DNA from: Streptomyces vietnamensis
GTDB lineage: Bacteria; Actinomycetota; Actinomycetes; Streptomycetales; Streptomycetaceae
DNA: 64,000 bases
Assembly: GCF_000830005.1 (NCBI RefSeq)
Contig: NZ_CP010407.1
Coordinates: forward strand, 372,001-436,000
Direction of reading: 5' to 3'
This document shows, piece after piece, positions 16,259 through 25,119 of this stretch (positions are counted from its first letter, which is position 1; every line of letters starts with the position of its first letter). A program made the translations under genes and the position numbers. The notes below the pieces were generated by a model. That model saw nothing but the letters and a program-made list of their open reading frames with translations. It had not been told where the DNA came from and made no database searches.

Positions 16259-17839
16259 TTAACGCGGGTCCTGGCTCCGTAGTCCGCTCGCCTCCGGCAG
16301 CCGGCCGGGGCCCGTCCGACCCTGATCCGCCGGACGGGCCCTCAGGGCGAGGCCGAGCAGCAGCACCGCGTACGCGCTCAGTACGCCGACTCCGGCCCAC
16401 CAGGGAAGGGGGAAGTAGCCGGTGGAGGGCGCGTAGTGGGCGAGCACCTGCGGATGGGCGACGAGGGACTGCTGCGTGGCGAAGCCGGCGGCCGGGGTGA
16501 CACGCAGGAGCCACTGCGAAGGGCCGTCGGCGAGCAGCGGGAAGGAGGTCACCACGTAGGGGAGGGCGATGGCCAGAACGGCGACGGGGATCGCGGCCCG
16601 GGCGCGGCGCAGCAGGGCGCCGAGCGCGAGGGCGAGCACGGCGGCGAGGGCGAGCGCGGCGGCCGTGCCGACGACGATCCGTGTCCCGGTGAGCGCGGAC
16701 ACCCCCGGGACGGGGATGCCGTTCCCCTTCAGGATCGTCACGCCGACGGGTATCACGATGCCGATGGCGAGGAGACCTGTCACGAACGTGACGGCCCCGA
16801 CGACGATCGCCTTCGCCGCGAGCTCCGCGCGGGTGACCGGCGCGCCGCCCGTGGCTTCGCGGCGGTACGCGGTGGTGGCGAACCGTACCGCGACCACGAG
16901 CACGATGAGCAGGGCGAGGGCCAGGCCGCCGAGGGTGCGTTCCACGGGCCGGGCGCCGTCCTCGGCGCCCGCCGGACCGATGTCGCCGGATCCGGTGACG
17001 GTGACCGTCCCGTTCTTCTCCACCGCGCCGGAGGCCTGGACCTGCTTCTCCCAGTCGGTCCGGTTCGCCTCTCCGACGGTGTCGCTCCGCCAGCCCGCGG
17101 CGGCGGCCGTGCCCTTGAGGCCGACGTGGTCGAAGACGCCGGCGGCCTGGGTCCAGCGCACCTGTTCCGTGGCGCCGCCGAGGCCGACGCGCCGCAGGGT
17201 CAGGTCGCCGGGAGAGGTGGCGAAGAGGCCGACCTGCACGGTGCCGGTCAGCCCCGTCAGGCGTGCCGTGCCGACCTTCGTCCACCGCGCGCCGTCGGCG
17301 GACTCGTGGCCGGTGACGGTGTCTCCCGACCGGGTCAGCCGCAGCCAGCGCGGGGTCCGGGCCGAGACCTCGCCGCCGTTGCCGCCGCTTCCGGCGATGT
17401 CGTGGAGGTAGTCGTACTGCATGCGCACGCCGTGGCCGCCGGTGACCATCAGCGCCGCGTACGAGGAGCCCTGGCGGACCCCGTCCTTGATGATGATCCC
17501 GGCCTTCGCCCAGGGCACGAGGCCGGGGACGATCTGGTCGTGGTGGGGCGGCGGGTAGGTGATCGTGCCCGACATGGACGTCATGCGGACCGTGATGCTG
17601 CCGTTCTCGCCCAGTTCCTGGTGCAGGTAGGAGAACTGGTCGTTGACGAGGGAGCCGTCCGGCCCGGTCGGATCGGCGGGGCACGGGCCGTCGCAGGACG
17701 CGTGGTTGCCCGACGCGTAGAGCAGGCCGAGGGCGATGACGGCCAGCATCGCCGCCGCCATGGCGATCAGCCGGCCCGGGCGGCGGAAGGCGGTCCACTC
17801 CCGGCGGACCGCGTGGAGTACTGCGTGGGTCGAAGACAT
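16259..17839 (-). CDS. ABC-2-type permease with large extracytoplasmic domain (no ATPase partner nearby)
   Basis: About 526 residues. One membrane helix near the N-terminus (LIAMAAAMLAVIALGLLYAS) is followed by about 240 extracytoplasmic residues that include a beta-sandwich-like stretch (RTPRWLRLTRSGDTVTGHES, VQVGLFATSPGDLTL) resembling DUF1349/concanavalin folds. The C-terminal half has five or six helices (LALALLIVLVVAV, AIVVGAVTFVTGLLAIGIV, LALAAVLALALGALL) typical of ABC-2 permease subunits. ATG at 17839 or GTG at 17845. No ATP-binding gene is adjacent; a two-component system is divergent from it and might control it. The transported molecule is unknown. Confidence 0.75.
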   Translation of the reverse strand: MSSTHAVLHAVRREWTAFRRPGRLIAMAAAMLAVIALGLLYASGNHASCDGPCPADPTGPDGSLVNDQFSYLHQELGENGSITVRMTSMSGTITYPPPHHDQIVPGLVPWAKAGIIIKDGVRQGSSYAALMVTGGHGVRMQYDYLHDIAGSGGNGGEVSARTPRWLRLTRSGDTVTGHESADGARWTKVGTARLTGLTGTVQVGLFATSPGDLTLRRVGLGGATEQVRWTQAAGVFDHVGLKGTAAAAGWRSDTVGEANRTDWEKQVQASGAVEKNGTVTVTGSGDIGPAGAEDGARPVERTLGGLALALLIVLVVAVRFATTAYRREATGGAPVTRAELAAKAIVVGAVTFVTGLLAIGIVIPVGVTILKGNGIPVPGVSALTGTRIVVGTAAALALAAVLALALGALLRRARAAIPVAVLAIALPYVVTSFPLLADGPSQWLLRVTPAAGFATQQSLVAHPQVLAHYAPSTGYFPLPWWAGVGVLSAYAVLLLGLALRARPADQGRTGPGRLPEASGLRSQDPR

Positions 17840-17951
17840 GACCACGGTTGTACGCAGGACACCATGACGTGGCCCGAACCGTGCCTGTCACTTCGCTGTT
17901 AGGTGCGGCGGGGCATGCTGGGTCCGGTCGGACACGCGCGGGAAGGGGAGC

Positions 17952-19142
17952 ATGGGCATGCTGCGGGGCGGAACTGTCGGACGGCGCTTCACGATCCTGT
18001 ACGCCGCGGGGTTCCTCGGCTCCGGGATCGTGCTGCTCGCCCTGACCTACCTGATGTCCGGTGCCCGGCTGTCCGCGCCCGCGCCCGGAATCACCCCCGC
18101 GCCCGCCCCCAGCGGCTCGTCCGAACTCGTCGCCGCCCAGCAGCAGATCCGGGATCTGCAGAGGCAACTCGCGGACGTGCACGGGCAGCAGGAGCACCGG
18201 CTCGCCCTCGCCTCGCTCATCGCGCTGGTGGTGACGGCGGGCCTCTCGCTCCTCCTCGGCCGCCTCCTGGCCCGTCGGGTCCTGCGCCCGCTGCGGCTCA
18301 TCACCGCGGCGACGCGGCGGATCTCCGCGGAGAACCTGCACGAGCGGCTCGCCGTGACCGGCCCCGCCGACGAGGTCAAGGAGCTCGCCGACACCGTCGA
18401 CGGCCTCCTCGAACGTCTTGAGGCCTCCTTCGTCGCGCAGCGCCGCTTCGTCGGCAACGCCTCGCACGAGCTGCGTACGCCGCTGGCGACGATTCGGGCG
18501 TCGCTGGACGTGGCCGTCGCCAAACCGGAGCCCTCGGCGCAGGCCCTCGCGCTCGCCGGCCGGGTGCGGACCGAACTGGACCGCGTGGACCACCTGCTCG
18601 ACGGTTTCCTCGTCCTCGCCCGCGCGCAGCACGGTGACCTCTCCGACCGGACCCTCGTGTCACTGGGCGAGCTGGCCCGGGAGGCGCTGGGCGACCGGGC
18701 CCCCGACCTCGCCGTGAAGTCCCTGGCCCTCGACACCGAGATGGGGCCGGCGTCCTGGACGCGGGGCAGCGCGGTGCTGCTGTCCCGGATGGTGCGGAAC
18801 GTCGTCGACAACGCGATCGTGCACAACCAGGAGAACGGCTGGATCCGGGTCGCCACCGACGGCGACGGATCCGAGGCGCGTCTGGTCGTCGAGACCGGCG
18901 GGGCCGTCCTGGACCAGGACCAGGTGGACCGGCTCGGGCAGCCGTTCGAGCGGCTCGGCGTCGCCCGTACGGGACCGGAGGGGAGTTCGGGCCTGGGCCT
19001 GTCGATCGTGGCCGCGATCGTCGCCGCGCACGGCGGCCGACTCGTCCTCCTGGCCCGTCCGGAGGGTGGTCTGCGGGTCGCGGTGACGCTGCCGGCGGCG
19101 GCCCCGGAAGCCGAGGCGCTGCAGGCGGGGGTACGGGCATGA
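17952..19142 (+). CDS. two-component sensor histidine kinase
   Basis: A 396-residue membrane kinase. Two transmembrane segments (about residues 12-35 and 80-100) flank a short extracytoplasmic loop of about 45 residues rich in Ala/Pro/Gln. A HAMP region follows, then the H-box SHELRTPLATIR with phospho-His near residue 172, N-box NVVDNAIVHN and G-box GLGLSIVAAIVAAHGG. Start ATG at 17952 behind GGGAAGGGGAG. Its stop overlaps the response regulator start (ATGA), so the two are co-translated. The divergent ABC-2 permease is a plausible target, inferred from position only. Confidence 0.93.
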   Translation: MGMLRGGTVGRRFTILYAAGFLGSGIVLLALTYLMSGARLSAPAPGITPAPAPSGSSELVAAQQQIRDLQRQLADVHGQQEHRLALASLIALVVTAGLSLLLGRLLARRVLRPLRLITAATRRISAENLHERLAVTGPADEVKELADTVDGLLERLEASFVAQRRFVGNASHELRTPLATIRASLDVAVAKPEPSAQALALAGRVRTELDRVDHLLDGFLVLARAQHGDLSDRTLVSLGELAREALGDRAPDLAVKSLALDTEMGPASWTRGSAVLLSRMVRNVVDNAIVHNQENGWIRVATDGDGSEARLVVETGGAVLDQDQVDRLGQPFERLGVARTGPEGSSGLGLSIVAAIVAAHGGRLVLLARPEGGLRVAVTLPAAAPEAEALQAGVRA

Positions 19143-19810
19143 GGATCCTGGTCGTGGAGGACGCGCGGTCGCTCGCCGAGGTCGTCGCCGAGGGACTGCG
19201 GGATCAGGGGATGGCCGTCGACCTCGCGCACGACGGCCTGGAGGCCGCCGCGAAGCTCGATGTGAACGCGTACGAGGTGGTGGTCCTCGACCGGGATCTG
19301 CCCGGCATCCACGGCGACGTGCTCTGCCAGATGATCACCGGGCGGGACGACCGTCCGATGGTCCTGATGCTGACCGCGGCCGGGGCGCCCGGCGACCGGG
19401 TCAGCGGGCTCACCCTCGGAGCCGACGACTACCTCGCCAAGCCCTTCCACTTCCCCGAACTCGTCCTGCGCGTCCGGGGCCTGGCCCGCCGCAGGCCGTC
19501 GGCCCGGGCCCGTACGCTGCGCGCCGCCGGTCTCGAACTCGACCCGGTACGTCGTACGGCTCTCCGGGACGGCCGTCCGCTCGCCCTGTCCGTCAAGGAG
19601 TTCGCCGTCCTGGAGGCGCTCCTGCGCGCGAGTCCCGGGTTCCTGAGCGCCGAGGAGCTGCTCGAGCAGGTGTGGGACGAGAACGCCGATCCGTTCACCA
19701 ACACCGTGACGGTCACGATCGGCCGCTTGCGCCGCAAGCTGGGCGGCCCGCCGGTCATCACGACGACACCCGGGGTGGGCTACCGCATCGCGGACGCTCC
19801 GGACGGCTGA
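19139..19810 (+). CDS. OmpR/PhoB-type response regulator
   Basis: A 223-residue regulator. The receiver domain has acidic residues in VVEDARS, phospho-acceptor Asp near position 51 in VVVLDRDLPG, Thr in MLTAAG and Lys in YLAKPF. The C-terminal winged helix (LDPVRRTALRDGRPLALSVKEFAVLEALL, then NTVTVTIGRLRRKLGGPPVI) identifies the OmpR class. It is the partner of the kinase encoded upstream, whose stop codon it overlaps. Targets are unknown. Confidence 0.94.
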   Translation: MRILVVEDARSLAEVVAEGLRDQGMAVDLAHDGLEAAAKLDVNAYEVVVLDRDLPGIHGDVLCQMITGRDDRPMVLMLTAAGAPGDRVSGLTLGADDYLAKPFHFPELVLRVRGLARRRPSARARTLRAAGLELDPVRRTALRDGRPLALSVKEFAVLEALLRASPGFLSAEELLEQVWDENADPFTNTVTVTIGRLRRKLGGPPVITTTPGVGYRIADAPDG

Positions 19811-19866
19811 CGGGGCGCCGGCGTCGTCAGACCGTCGGCCCCGGCAGAGGCCCGCTCGGGCGAATC

Positions 19867-20367
19867 TCAGTCGTCGCTCGCCGTCAGGGTGAGGGCGAGT
19901 CGCTCCAACAGGTCGGCGAGGTGCGCCTGTTCGTCCCCGCCGAGGCCGGCGAGCAGTCGGCGCTGGTTGTCCAGGTGGACGGCGATGAGCTCGTCGGTCA
20001 GGGCGACGCCTTCGGGGGTGAGGCTGATGAGGCGGCCGCGCGAGTCGGTCTCGTCGACGGTCCTGGCGACCAGGCCGCGGGCTTCGAGCCGGTCGACGCG
20101 TTTGGTGATCGCGCCGGTGGTGACGAGGACGGTACGGCTGAGCTCGCCCGCGGACAGGGCGTAGGGCTCGCCCGCCCGTCGCAGCGCGGCGAGCAGGTCG
20201 AAGTCCCCGCTTCCCAGGCCCGCGGCGGCGAAGGGCGGGCGCAGTCGCTGGTCGAGCGTGTGGGTGAGCCGGAAGAGCCGGCCGATCACGAGCATCGGCG
20301 ACGCGTCCAGATCGGGCCGCTCTCGTTTCCACTGGTCGACGATGGCTGCGATGGCGTCGGGCTGCAT
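19867..20367 (-). CDS. MarR-family repressor
   Basis: A 166-residue winged-helix regulator. The core includes GSGDFDLLAALRRAGEPYALSAGEL, then VTTGAITKRVDRLEARGLV and the wing RTVDETDSRGRLISLTPEG. It is divergent from an MFS efflux gene, with two abutting 18-bp palindromes in the 39-bp gap. By the usual MarR logic it represses both genes until a toxic ligand binds. The ATG at 20367 has GAAGAG just upstream. Confidence 0.93.
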   Translation of the reverse strand: MQPDAIAAIVDQWKRERPDLDASPMLVIGRLFRLTHTLDQRLRPPFAAAGLGSGDFDLLAALRRAGEPYALSAGELSRTVLVTTGAITKRVDRLEARGLVARTVDETDSRGRLISLTPEGVALTDELIAVHLDNQRRLLAGLGGDEQAHLADLLERLALTLTASDD

Positions 20368-20377
20368 CTCTTCACTC

Positions 20378-20416
20378 TATCTTCCACGGATGATAAATTA
20401 TCTTCCGTGGAAGATA
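20378..20416. promoter_or_regulatory. twin MarR operators and divergent promoters
   Basis: O1 is TATCTTCCACGGATGATA (20378-20395) and O2 is TATCTTCCGTGGAAGATA (20399-20416); O2 has perfect 8-bp arms and O1 has one arm mismatch. The centres are 21 bp apart, about two helical turns. TAAATT (20395-20400) can be the -10 of the MFS gene, placing transcription start near 20407, which is the GTG start codon itself. Repressor on O2 would cover the start codon. Confidence 0.75.
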
Positions 20417-21678
20417 CCCGTGTCGCCGAGGCCGCCCCGCCGGCCGTCCACCCCTCCGCCGCCGAAGTCCCCGCCCGCCGCCGCCTCATCGCCTCAAGCC
20501 TGGCCACCTCGATCGGCGACGGCATCTACGTGCCGCTGACCATGCTGTTCATCCATGGACTCACGGGTCTGTCCCTCACGTCGATCGGCACGGGACTCAC
20601 GGTCGCCGGGCTCAGCGCGCTCGCCTTCATGCCCGCCGCGGGCATCCTCATCGACCGCTTCGGCGGCCGCCGCGTCCTCATCGGTGTCCTCGCGCTGCGC
20701 GCGATCGGCTTCGCCACGTACCCGTTCGCCGACTCCTACCCCGCCTTCCTGACGATCGCCCTGGTGGTGGCGGTGGGGATGTGGGCGTCCTCGCCGAGCC
20801 AGCAGTCGCTCATCGGCGACCTCGCCCGAGGCGCCGAGCGGGACCGGCTCCTGGCGTGGGACCGCAGCCTGCGCAACGCCGGCATGGGATGCGGCAGCCT
20901 GGCCGCGGCCGGCATGCTCGCGTGGAACGGAACCACCGGCTTCATCGTCGCCGCCGAGTCCCTGGCCGCCGTCTTCGCCGTCGCGGCCGTCCTGGTGGCC
21001 CGGATACCCCAGCCGGTCCGCACCGTCACCAAGCGGCCGGACACCCGCGGCGGATACCGCCAGGTGCTCGCCGACCGCCCCTACCTCCTCATCACGACGG
21101 CCAACTTCCTCATCGCCTTCGGCTACACCGCCCAGGCCATGGCCCTGCCGGTCTTCCTCACCCGCGACGTCGCCCTGCCCGACGCCCTGGCCGGGGCCGT
21201 CTTCGCGGTCAACACCGTGCTGGTCGCCGCCCTCGGCGTCCCCGCCGCCCGGCTCACCTCGCGCGGCAGACGCACCCGTACGGCCGCACTGGGCGCGGCC
21301 ACCTTCGCGCTCTCGTTCGCCGCCTTCGCCGCCCTCCCCCGGCTGGTCTCCGGCGCGGACGCCCTCGTCGCCGTCCTGGCGGTCGCCGCGCTCTACACCG
21401 CCGGCGAACTCGTCCACTCCGCGCCCGCGCAGAGCCTGTCCGTCCAAGCCGCCCCCGACCACCTGCGGGGCCGCTACCTGTCGGTCCACCAGCTGTCCTG
21501 GTCGGTCTGCCGCACCATCGCGCCACTGCTCCTGGGATTCCTGCTCGACGCGGGACCGTGGCACCTGTGGACGGTGCTCGCCCTCCTGGTCCTGACCGGC
21601 GCGGCGATCCTCCTGTGCGCCGAACGGTCGCTCCCGGCCCACGCGAACCTCCCCGGCACTCGTACGTCGACGATGTGA
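20407..21678 (+). CDS. MFS efflux transporter
   Basis: A 423-residue major-facilitator protein with about 12 hydrophobic segments and the loop 2-3 motif GILIDRFGGRRVLIG. Similar to actinobacterial drug-efflux or uncharacterised MFS exporters. The start is the GTG at 20407 (V-E-D-T-R), inside operator O2 and about at the predicted transcription start, so the mRNA is probably leaderless; no ribosome binding site precedes it and no better start exists. It is controlled by the divergent MarR repressor. The substrate is unknown. Confidence 0.9.
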   Translation: MEDTRVAEAAPPAVHPSAAEVPARRRLIASSLATSIGDGIYVPLTMLFIHGLTGLSLTSIGTGLTVAGLSALAFMPAAGILIDRFGGRRVLIGVLALRAIGFATYPFADSYPAFLTIALVVAVGMWASSPSQQSLIGDLARGAERDRLLAWDRSLRNAGMGCGSLAAAGMLAWNGTTGFIVAAESLAAVFAVAAVLVARIPQPVRTVTKRPDTRGGYRQVLADRPYLLITTANFLIAFGYTAQAMALPVFLTRDVALPDALAGAVFAVNTVLVAALGVPAARLTSRGRRTRTAALGAATFALSFAAFAALPRLVSGADALVAVLAVAALYTAGELVHSAPAQSLSVQAAPDHLRGRYLSVHQLSWSVCRTIAPLLLGFLLDAGPWHLWTVLALLVLTGAAILLCAERSLPAHANLPGTRTSTM

Positions 21679-21995
21679 GGGGGACTCACCAACCGTCCTT
21701 CCTACGGGTGAGCGGGCCCTTTCGGCACCGCGCTGCCCACGCACTCGTACGGGTGAACCTGACGCTTCCGTCGTAGTCGCCGGTCCGCCCCTCCCCGAGC
21801 ACGACAGACCTGACCTGACCTGCTGTCATGCCGCCATGCATCCCATGCGGAGGTCGGCTGTTCCGCATGACGACAGGGAAGGACGCGTACACGTGGTGGA
21901 GCCCTCTGGACTCCGGCACGGCCCTTGTACCGACGGTCCGTCCAGGGGAAGGATCGACCGGATACATGACGTCCGAGCCATGAAGGAGGCACCCC
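21679..21995. other. 317-bp intergenic region before the S51 peptidase gene
   Basis: No coding sequence with family similarity on either strand. Its right end holds the AAGGAGG ribosome binding site of the peptidase gene. I see no strong hairpin terminator, repeat or promoter hexamer pair I would defend. Confidence 0.5.
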
Positions 21996-22703
21996 GTGGC
22001 TGCCGTTCCCGAGCGTCGGCTGGCTCTTCTCGGTGGCGGTTTCTCCACCGACGACGGTCTGCTGGACGACTGGGTGCTCGGTCAGGTGCGCGCCGCACGG
22101 CCCAGGGTCTGCTTCGTCCCCACGGCCAGCGGTGACGCCCCCGGCTACGTCGAGCAGTTCCTCGCCGCGTACCGGTCGCGCAGTTGTGAAGCCAGCGTCC
22201 TCCCTCTGTTCCGGCGCGAGCTCGATGACGACGCCCTGCGCGCGTTCCTGCTGTCTCAGGACGTCGTGTACGTGGGCGGGGGCAATACCGCGAACCTGCT
22301 GGCGGTGTGGCGGGCGCACGGCGTGGACCGCCTGCTGCGCGAGGCCTACGAGCGGGGGACTCTGCTGTGCGGGATCAGCGCCGGCGCCAACTGCTGGGCC
22401 GAGGGCTCGCACACCGACTCCTTCGGGCCGCTCACTCATCTGTCCGACGGCCTTGGCCTGCTGCCCGGCTCGGTCTGTCCCCACTACGACAGTGAGCCGG
22501 GACGGCGGGCCTCCTATCGGGCGGCCGTGGCGGCCGGCTCGCTCGCCGCCGGCTGGGCGGTGGAGGACGGCGTCGGCGCCCTCTTCACCGGCGGTCTGCT
22601 GACGGACGCCGTGAGCCGCACCCCTCGGGCCCGGCTGTTCCGGGTGGAGCCGGACGAGGACGGCGGAGTCAGCGAACGGGCCCTGGCCTGTCGGCCCCTC
22701 TGA
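21996..22703 (+). CDS. peptidase S51 family (dipeptidase E / cyanophycinase-like)
   Basis: A 235-residue class-I-glutamine-amidotransferase-like peptidase. The nucleophile Ser is in GISAGANCW, preceded by VVYVGGGNTANLL, the two S51 hallmarks; a candidate His is in CPHYDSEPGRR. Enzymes of this family cleave Asp-X dipeptides (PepE) or related acidic peptides. The start is GTG at 21996 behind AAGGAGG. It appears monocistronic, and its stop lies 18 bp from the convergent small membrane protein gene. Confidence 0.9.
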   Translation: MAAVPERRLALLGGGFSTDDGLLDDWVLGQVRAARPRVCFVPTASGDAPGYVEQFLAAYRSRSCEASVLPLFRRELDDDALRAFLLSQDVVYVGGGNTANLLAVWRAHGVDRLLREAYERGTLLCGISAGANCWAEGSHTDSFGPLTHLSDGLGLLPGSVCPHYDSEPGRRASYRAAVAAGSLAAGWAVEDGVGALFTGGLLTDAVSRTPRARLFRVEPDEDGGVSERALACRPL

Positions 22704-22721
22704 GCCGGTGATGCGCCGGAC

Positions 22722-23327
22722 TCACTCGCAGCGGTACGTGAACGTGCCCTCGGCCGTGCGGGTGGTGGGGGACGTGACCACGAGGCGCGCCACGGCATGG
22801 TGGGTGCCTCGGCCCTGGAAGGTCCACAGGAGGTGGAGTCGGGCCTCCTTCTGGTCGCGGGTCACCGTCTCGCGCAGGGGCGCGGAGCGGGTGCCGTCGC
22901 TGCGTTCCCAGTGGTACGTGAGGGTGCCGGGGCGGCCGTCGGTGCGTACGACGCCCACCACGTTCGCCGTGGCGTCGCAGCCGAGCGGCGCTTCGGGGGC
23001 GGTGACCGCGATGTCCTGGACCGAGACCCGGGGGCCGTACTCGCGCCACGCGAGCCAGGCCAGGACGAGGAGCAGGATCACGGCGGCCGGCACGTACCGG
23101 AGCGGCCTGCGGGAGCGGGGCCGACGGGGTGGCGGGGCGCCGGGGAGGGTGCCGTGCCAGATCTGGACCGCCGTCGGGGTGTTCGCGGCGCGTCGGGCGG
23201 CGGCCGCGGTCACCCCCGGGCCGAAGCGCAGGACTTCGCCCTCCACGCGGTCGGGCGTCGGGTCCGGCGTGGGGCCCTCGAACCAGTGGCTGCCCAGTTC
23301 GGTGGCGCTGTAGTCGTCGTCGTTCAC
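22722..23327 (-). CDS. single-pass membrane protein coupled to a Ser/Thr kinase
   Basis: A 201-residue protein of unknown family. Residues about 1-75 are hydrophilic and probably cytoplasmic; one transmembrane helix follows (YVPAAVILLLVLAWLAW, near residue 85). The extracellular part of about 100 residues looks like an Ig-type beta domain with two Cys (APLGCDATANVV and the final FTYRCE). That outer domain resembles the sensor-like tail of the kinase encoded just upstream. The start is GTG at 23327, overlapping the kinase stop (GTGA), so it is translationally coupled and may pair with or be phosphorylated by the kinase. Confidence 0.7.
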   Translation of the reverse strand: MNDDDYSATELGSHWFEGPTPDPTPDRVEGEVLRFGPGVTAAAARRAANTPTAVQIWHGTLPGAPPPRRPRSRRPLRYVPAAVILLLVLAWLAWREYGPRVSVQDIAVTAPEAPLGCDATANVVGVVRTDGRPGTLTYHWERSDGTRSAPLRETVTRDQKEARLHLLWTFQGRGTHHAVARLVVTSPTTRTAEGTFTYRCE

Positions 23328-24967
23328 GTGATCACACACCGCCTGATGAAGATCTGCTGGAGGGAACCGCCGTTCGCGGCGGCCGGGTCCGTGGTCGCGC
23401 GCACTCCCCAGTAGCAGCCGCCGCCCTGGACCGTGTGCGGGAGCGTCAGGGTGTAGTGGTCCGCTCCTTCGCGCCGCAGGGTCTCGGAGCCGTCCGGTGT
23501 GCCCGGCGAGCCCTTCTCGTCGCTGGTGAACCACTCGACGAGGAGTGTCAGCGGCCCCGTTCCGTCCGTCGTGATCTCGACGGTGGCCTCGGCGTCCGTC
23601 GGCCCGGTCTGGCGCAGGCTCGTGACGGAGACGTCCGTGACCGAGACGGGCGGCGTCGTCGGGGGCGTGGTCGGCGGGGTGGTGGGGGGAGTCGTGGGCG
23701 GGGACGTCGGCTCGGTCGTGGTGGGTGTGGGTGGCGGTGTCGTGGTGGGTGGTGCGGTGGTGGGTGCGGCCGTCGTGGCGCTCGGCGGCGGGGCTTCGGG
23801 GGTGTCCGGTGAGGCGGAGGGCTCCTGGGTCGTCGGGGGCGACGTCGGGGATGCGCTCGGAGTCGGGGTCGAAGTCAGTGGGCTCGCGCTCGGTGACGTG
23901 TTCGTCGTCGCGAAGGCCTGCGCGGCCTCGTCCCCGTCCGCCTCTCCCCCGGCCCGTGCGGCGAGGGCGAGCAGCAGCGCCAGGAGGAGCGCGGCCGCGC
24001 CCGCCGGCAGTCCCTGGGGGAGCCTCCGGCGGAGGCGCCGCGCGGGCGGTTCGGGCAGGGTCGTCGTGGCGAGTGCGGTCGTGCCCTGGGCCGTACCGCC
24101 GGAGGAGGGGAAGAGCAGCGGCAGCAGGGCGGCGAGGGCCGCGAGGCGGCCCCTTCCCCGCTCCTCCCAGTCCGGTCCGTACGCGGCCGTGGCGACCGAC
24201 TCCAGTTCGCTGACGAACGCGTCGGCGTTCTCCGGCCGCTCGTGCGGGGCCTTGGCGAGGCCCCGGCGGATGAGCGGGCGCAGCGGCTCCGGCGCCTGTC
24301 CGTCGGGGACGGGCGCCTCCAGGTGCTGGAGGGCGAGTTCGGCGAAGTTGTCCCCCGCGAAGGGCTTGCGGCCGGTCAGGCACTCGAAGAAGGTCGCGGT
24401 CGCCGCGTAGACGTCGGCCGCGGGCGAGGCGGGGGCGCCGTTCCACTGCTCGGGCGCCATGTAGGCGGGCGTTCCGGCGATGCCGGGTCTGCTGTCGCGT
24501 CCGGCCGCGATCCCGAAGTCGACGAGCTTGGACGATCCGTCGGCGGCGACGAGGACGTTCTCGGGCTTGTAGTCGCGGTGGACGACGCCCGCCCGGTGGG
24601 CGGCGGCGAGGCCGAGGAGCGAGCCCTTGAGGGCCGCGAGGGCGGCCTCGGGGCCGGTCGAGCCCTCCCGGGCGAGGAGGGCGCGCAGGGCGACGCCGTC
24701 CACCAGCTCCATGACGATGGCCGCTCCCCGCGGCGCCTCGACGTACTCGTGGAGCCCGACGACGTACGGGCTGTCGAGAGCGCCGAGGAGCCGGGCCTCG
24801 GAGCGGAACCCGCGGACGAACGACTCGTCGGAACGCAGCCGCTCGCTCAGGTACTTCACGGCCACCGGCACGCCGGTCGCGTCGTGGACGGCCAGCGCCA
24901 CGCGTCCGCTGCCGCCCGCGCCCAGCTCCCGGGACTCCGTGTATCCCGGGACGACCCATGCGCTCAT
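23324..24967 (-). CDS. membrane Ser/Thr protein kinase (PASTA-less, STPK)
   Basis: A 547-residue Hanks-type kinase. The catalytic domain (about 1-260) has GAGGSGRVAL, the ATP-anchoring Lys in VAVKYLSERL, catalytic loop VHRDYKPENVLV (near 131) and a DFG as LVDFGIA. A cytoplasmic linker leads to one transmembrane helix (ALLLALLLALAAR, near 325-340), then about 75 Ser/Thr/Pro-rich residues with TPPT repeats and a C-terminal beta domain of about 110 residues with two Cys. The ATG at 24967 follows a G-rich ribosome binding site. The next gene overlaps its stop and encodes a similar extracellular domain. The Thr/Pro stalk may be O-glycosylated or span the wall. Confidence 0.92.
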   Translation of the reverse strand: MSAWVVPGYTESRELGAGGSGRVALAVHDATGVPVAVKYLSERLRSDESFVRGFRSEARLLGALDSPYVVGLHEYVEAPRGAAIVMELVDGVALRALLAREGSTGPEAALAALKGSLLGLAAAHRAGVVHRDYKPENVLVAADGSSKLVDFGIAAGRDSRPGIAGTPAYMAPEQWNGAPASPAADVYAATATFFECLTGRKPFAGDNFAELALQHLEAPVPDGQAPEPLRPLIRRGLAKAPHERPENADAFVSELESVATAAYGPDWEERGRGRLAALAALLPLLFPSSGGTAQGTTALATTTLPEPPARRLRRRLPQGLPAGAAALLLALLLALAARAGGEADGDEAAQAFATTNTSPSASPLTSTPTPSASPTSPPTTQEPSASPDTPEAPPPSATTAAPTTAPPTTTPPPTPTTTEPTSPPTTPPTTPPTTPPTTPPVSVTDVSVTSLRQTGPTDAEATVEITTDGTGPLTLLVEWFTSDEKGSPGTPDGSETLRREGADHYTLTLPHTVQGGGCYWGVRATTDPAAANGGSLQQIFIRRCVIT

Positions 24968-25062
24968 CCCCGTTCCCCCCTCGGCGCCGTGGCAGCCCTC
25001 CTCCACAGGGACAGATTCTCGCCACGGCCGGTTCCCGGCGATAGGGGGAAAGAGGAAAAAGG

Positions 25063-25094
25063 GGACGGCCCCCCACATTCGTGGAGGGCCGTCC
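25063..25094 (-). terminator. intrinsic terminator of the subtilase gene
   Basis: GGACGGCCCCCCAC (25063-25076), loop ATTC, GTGGAGGGCCGTCC (25081-25094): a 14-bp stem with one mismatch. Read on the minus strand it is followed by CCTTTTTCC, a true T tract. It lies 25 bp after the protease stop and before the kinase gene, insulating the two. Confidence 0.88.
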
Positions 25095-25119
25095 GGTGTG
25101 CGGTGCAGCTCACAGCGCC

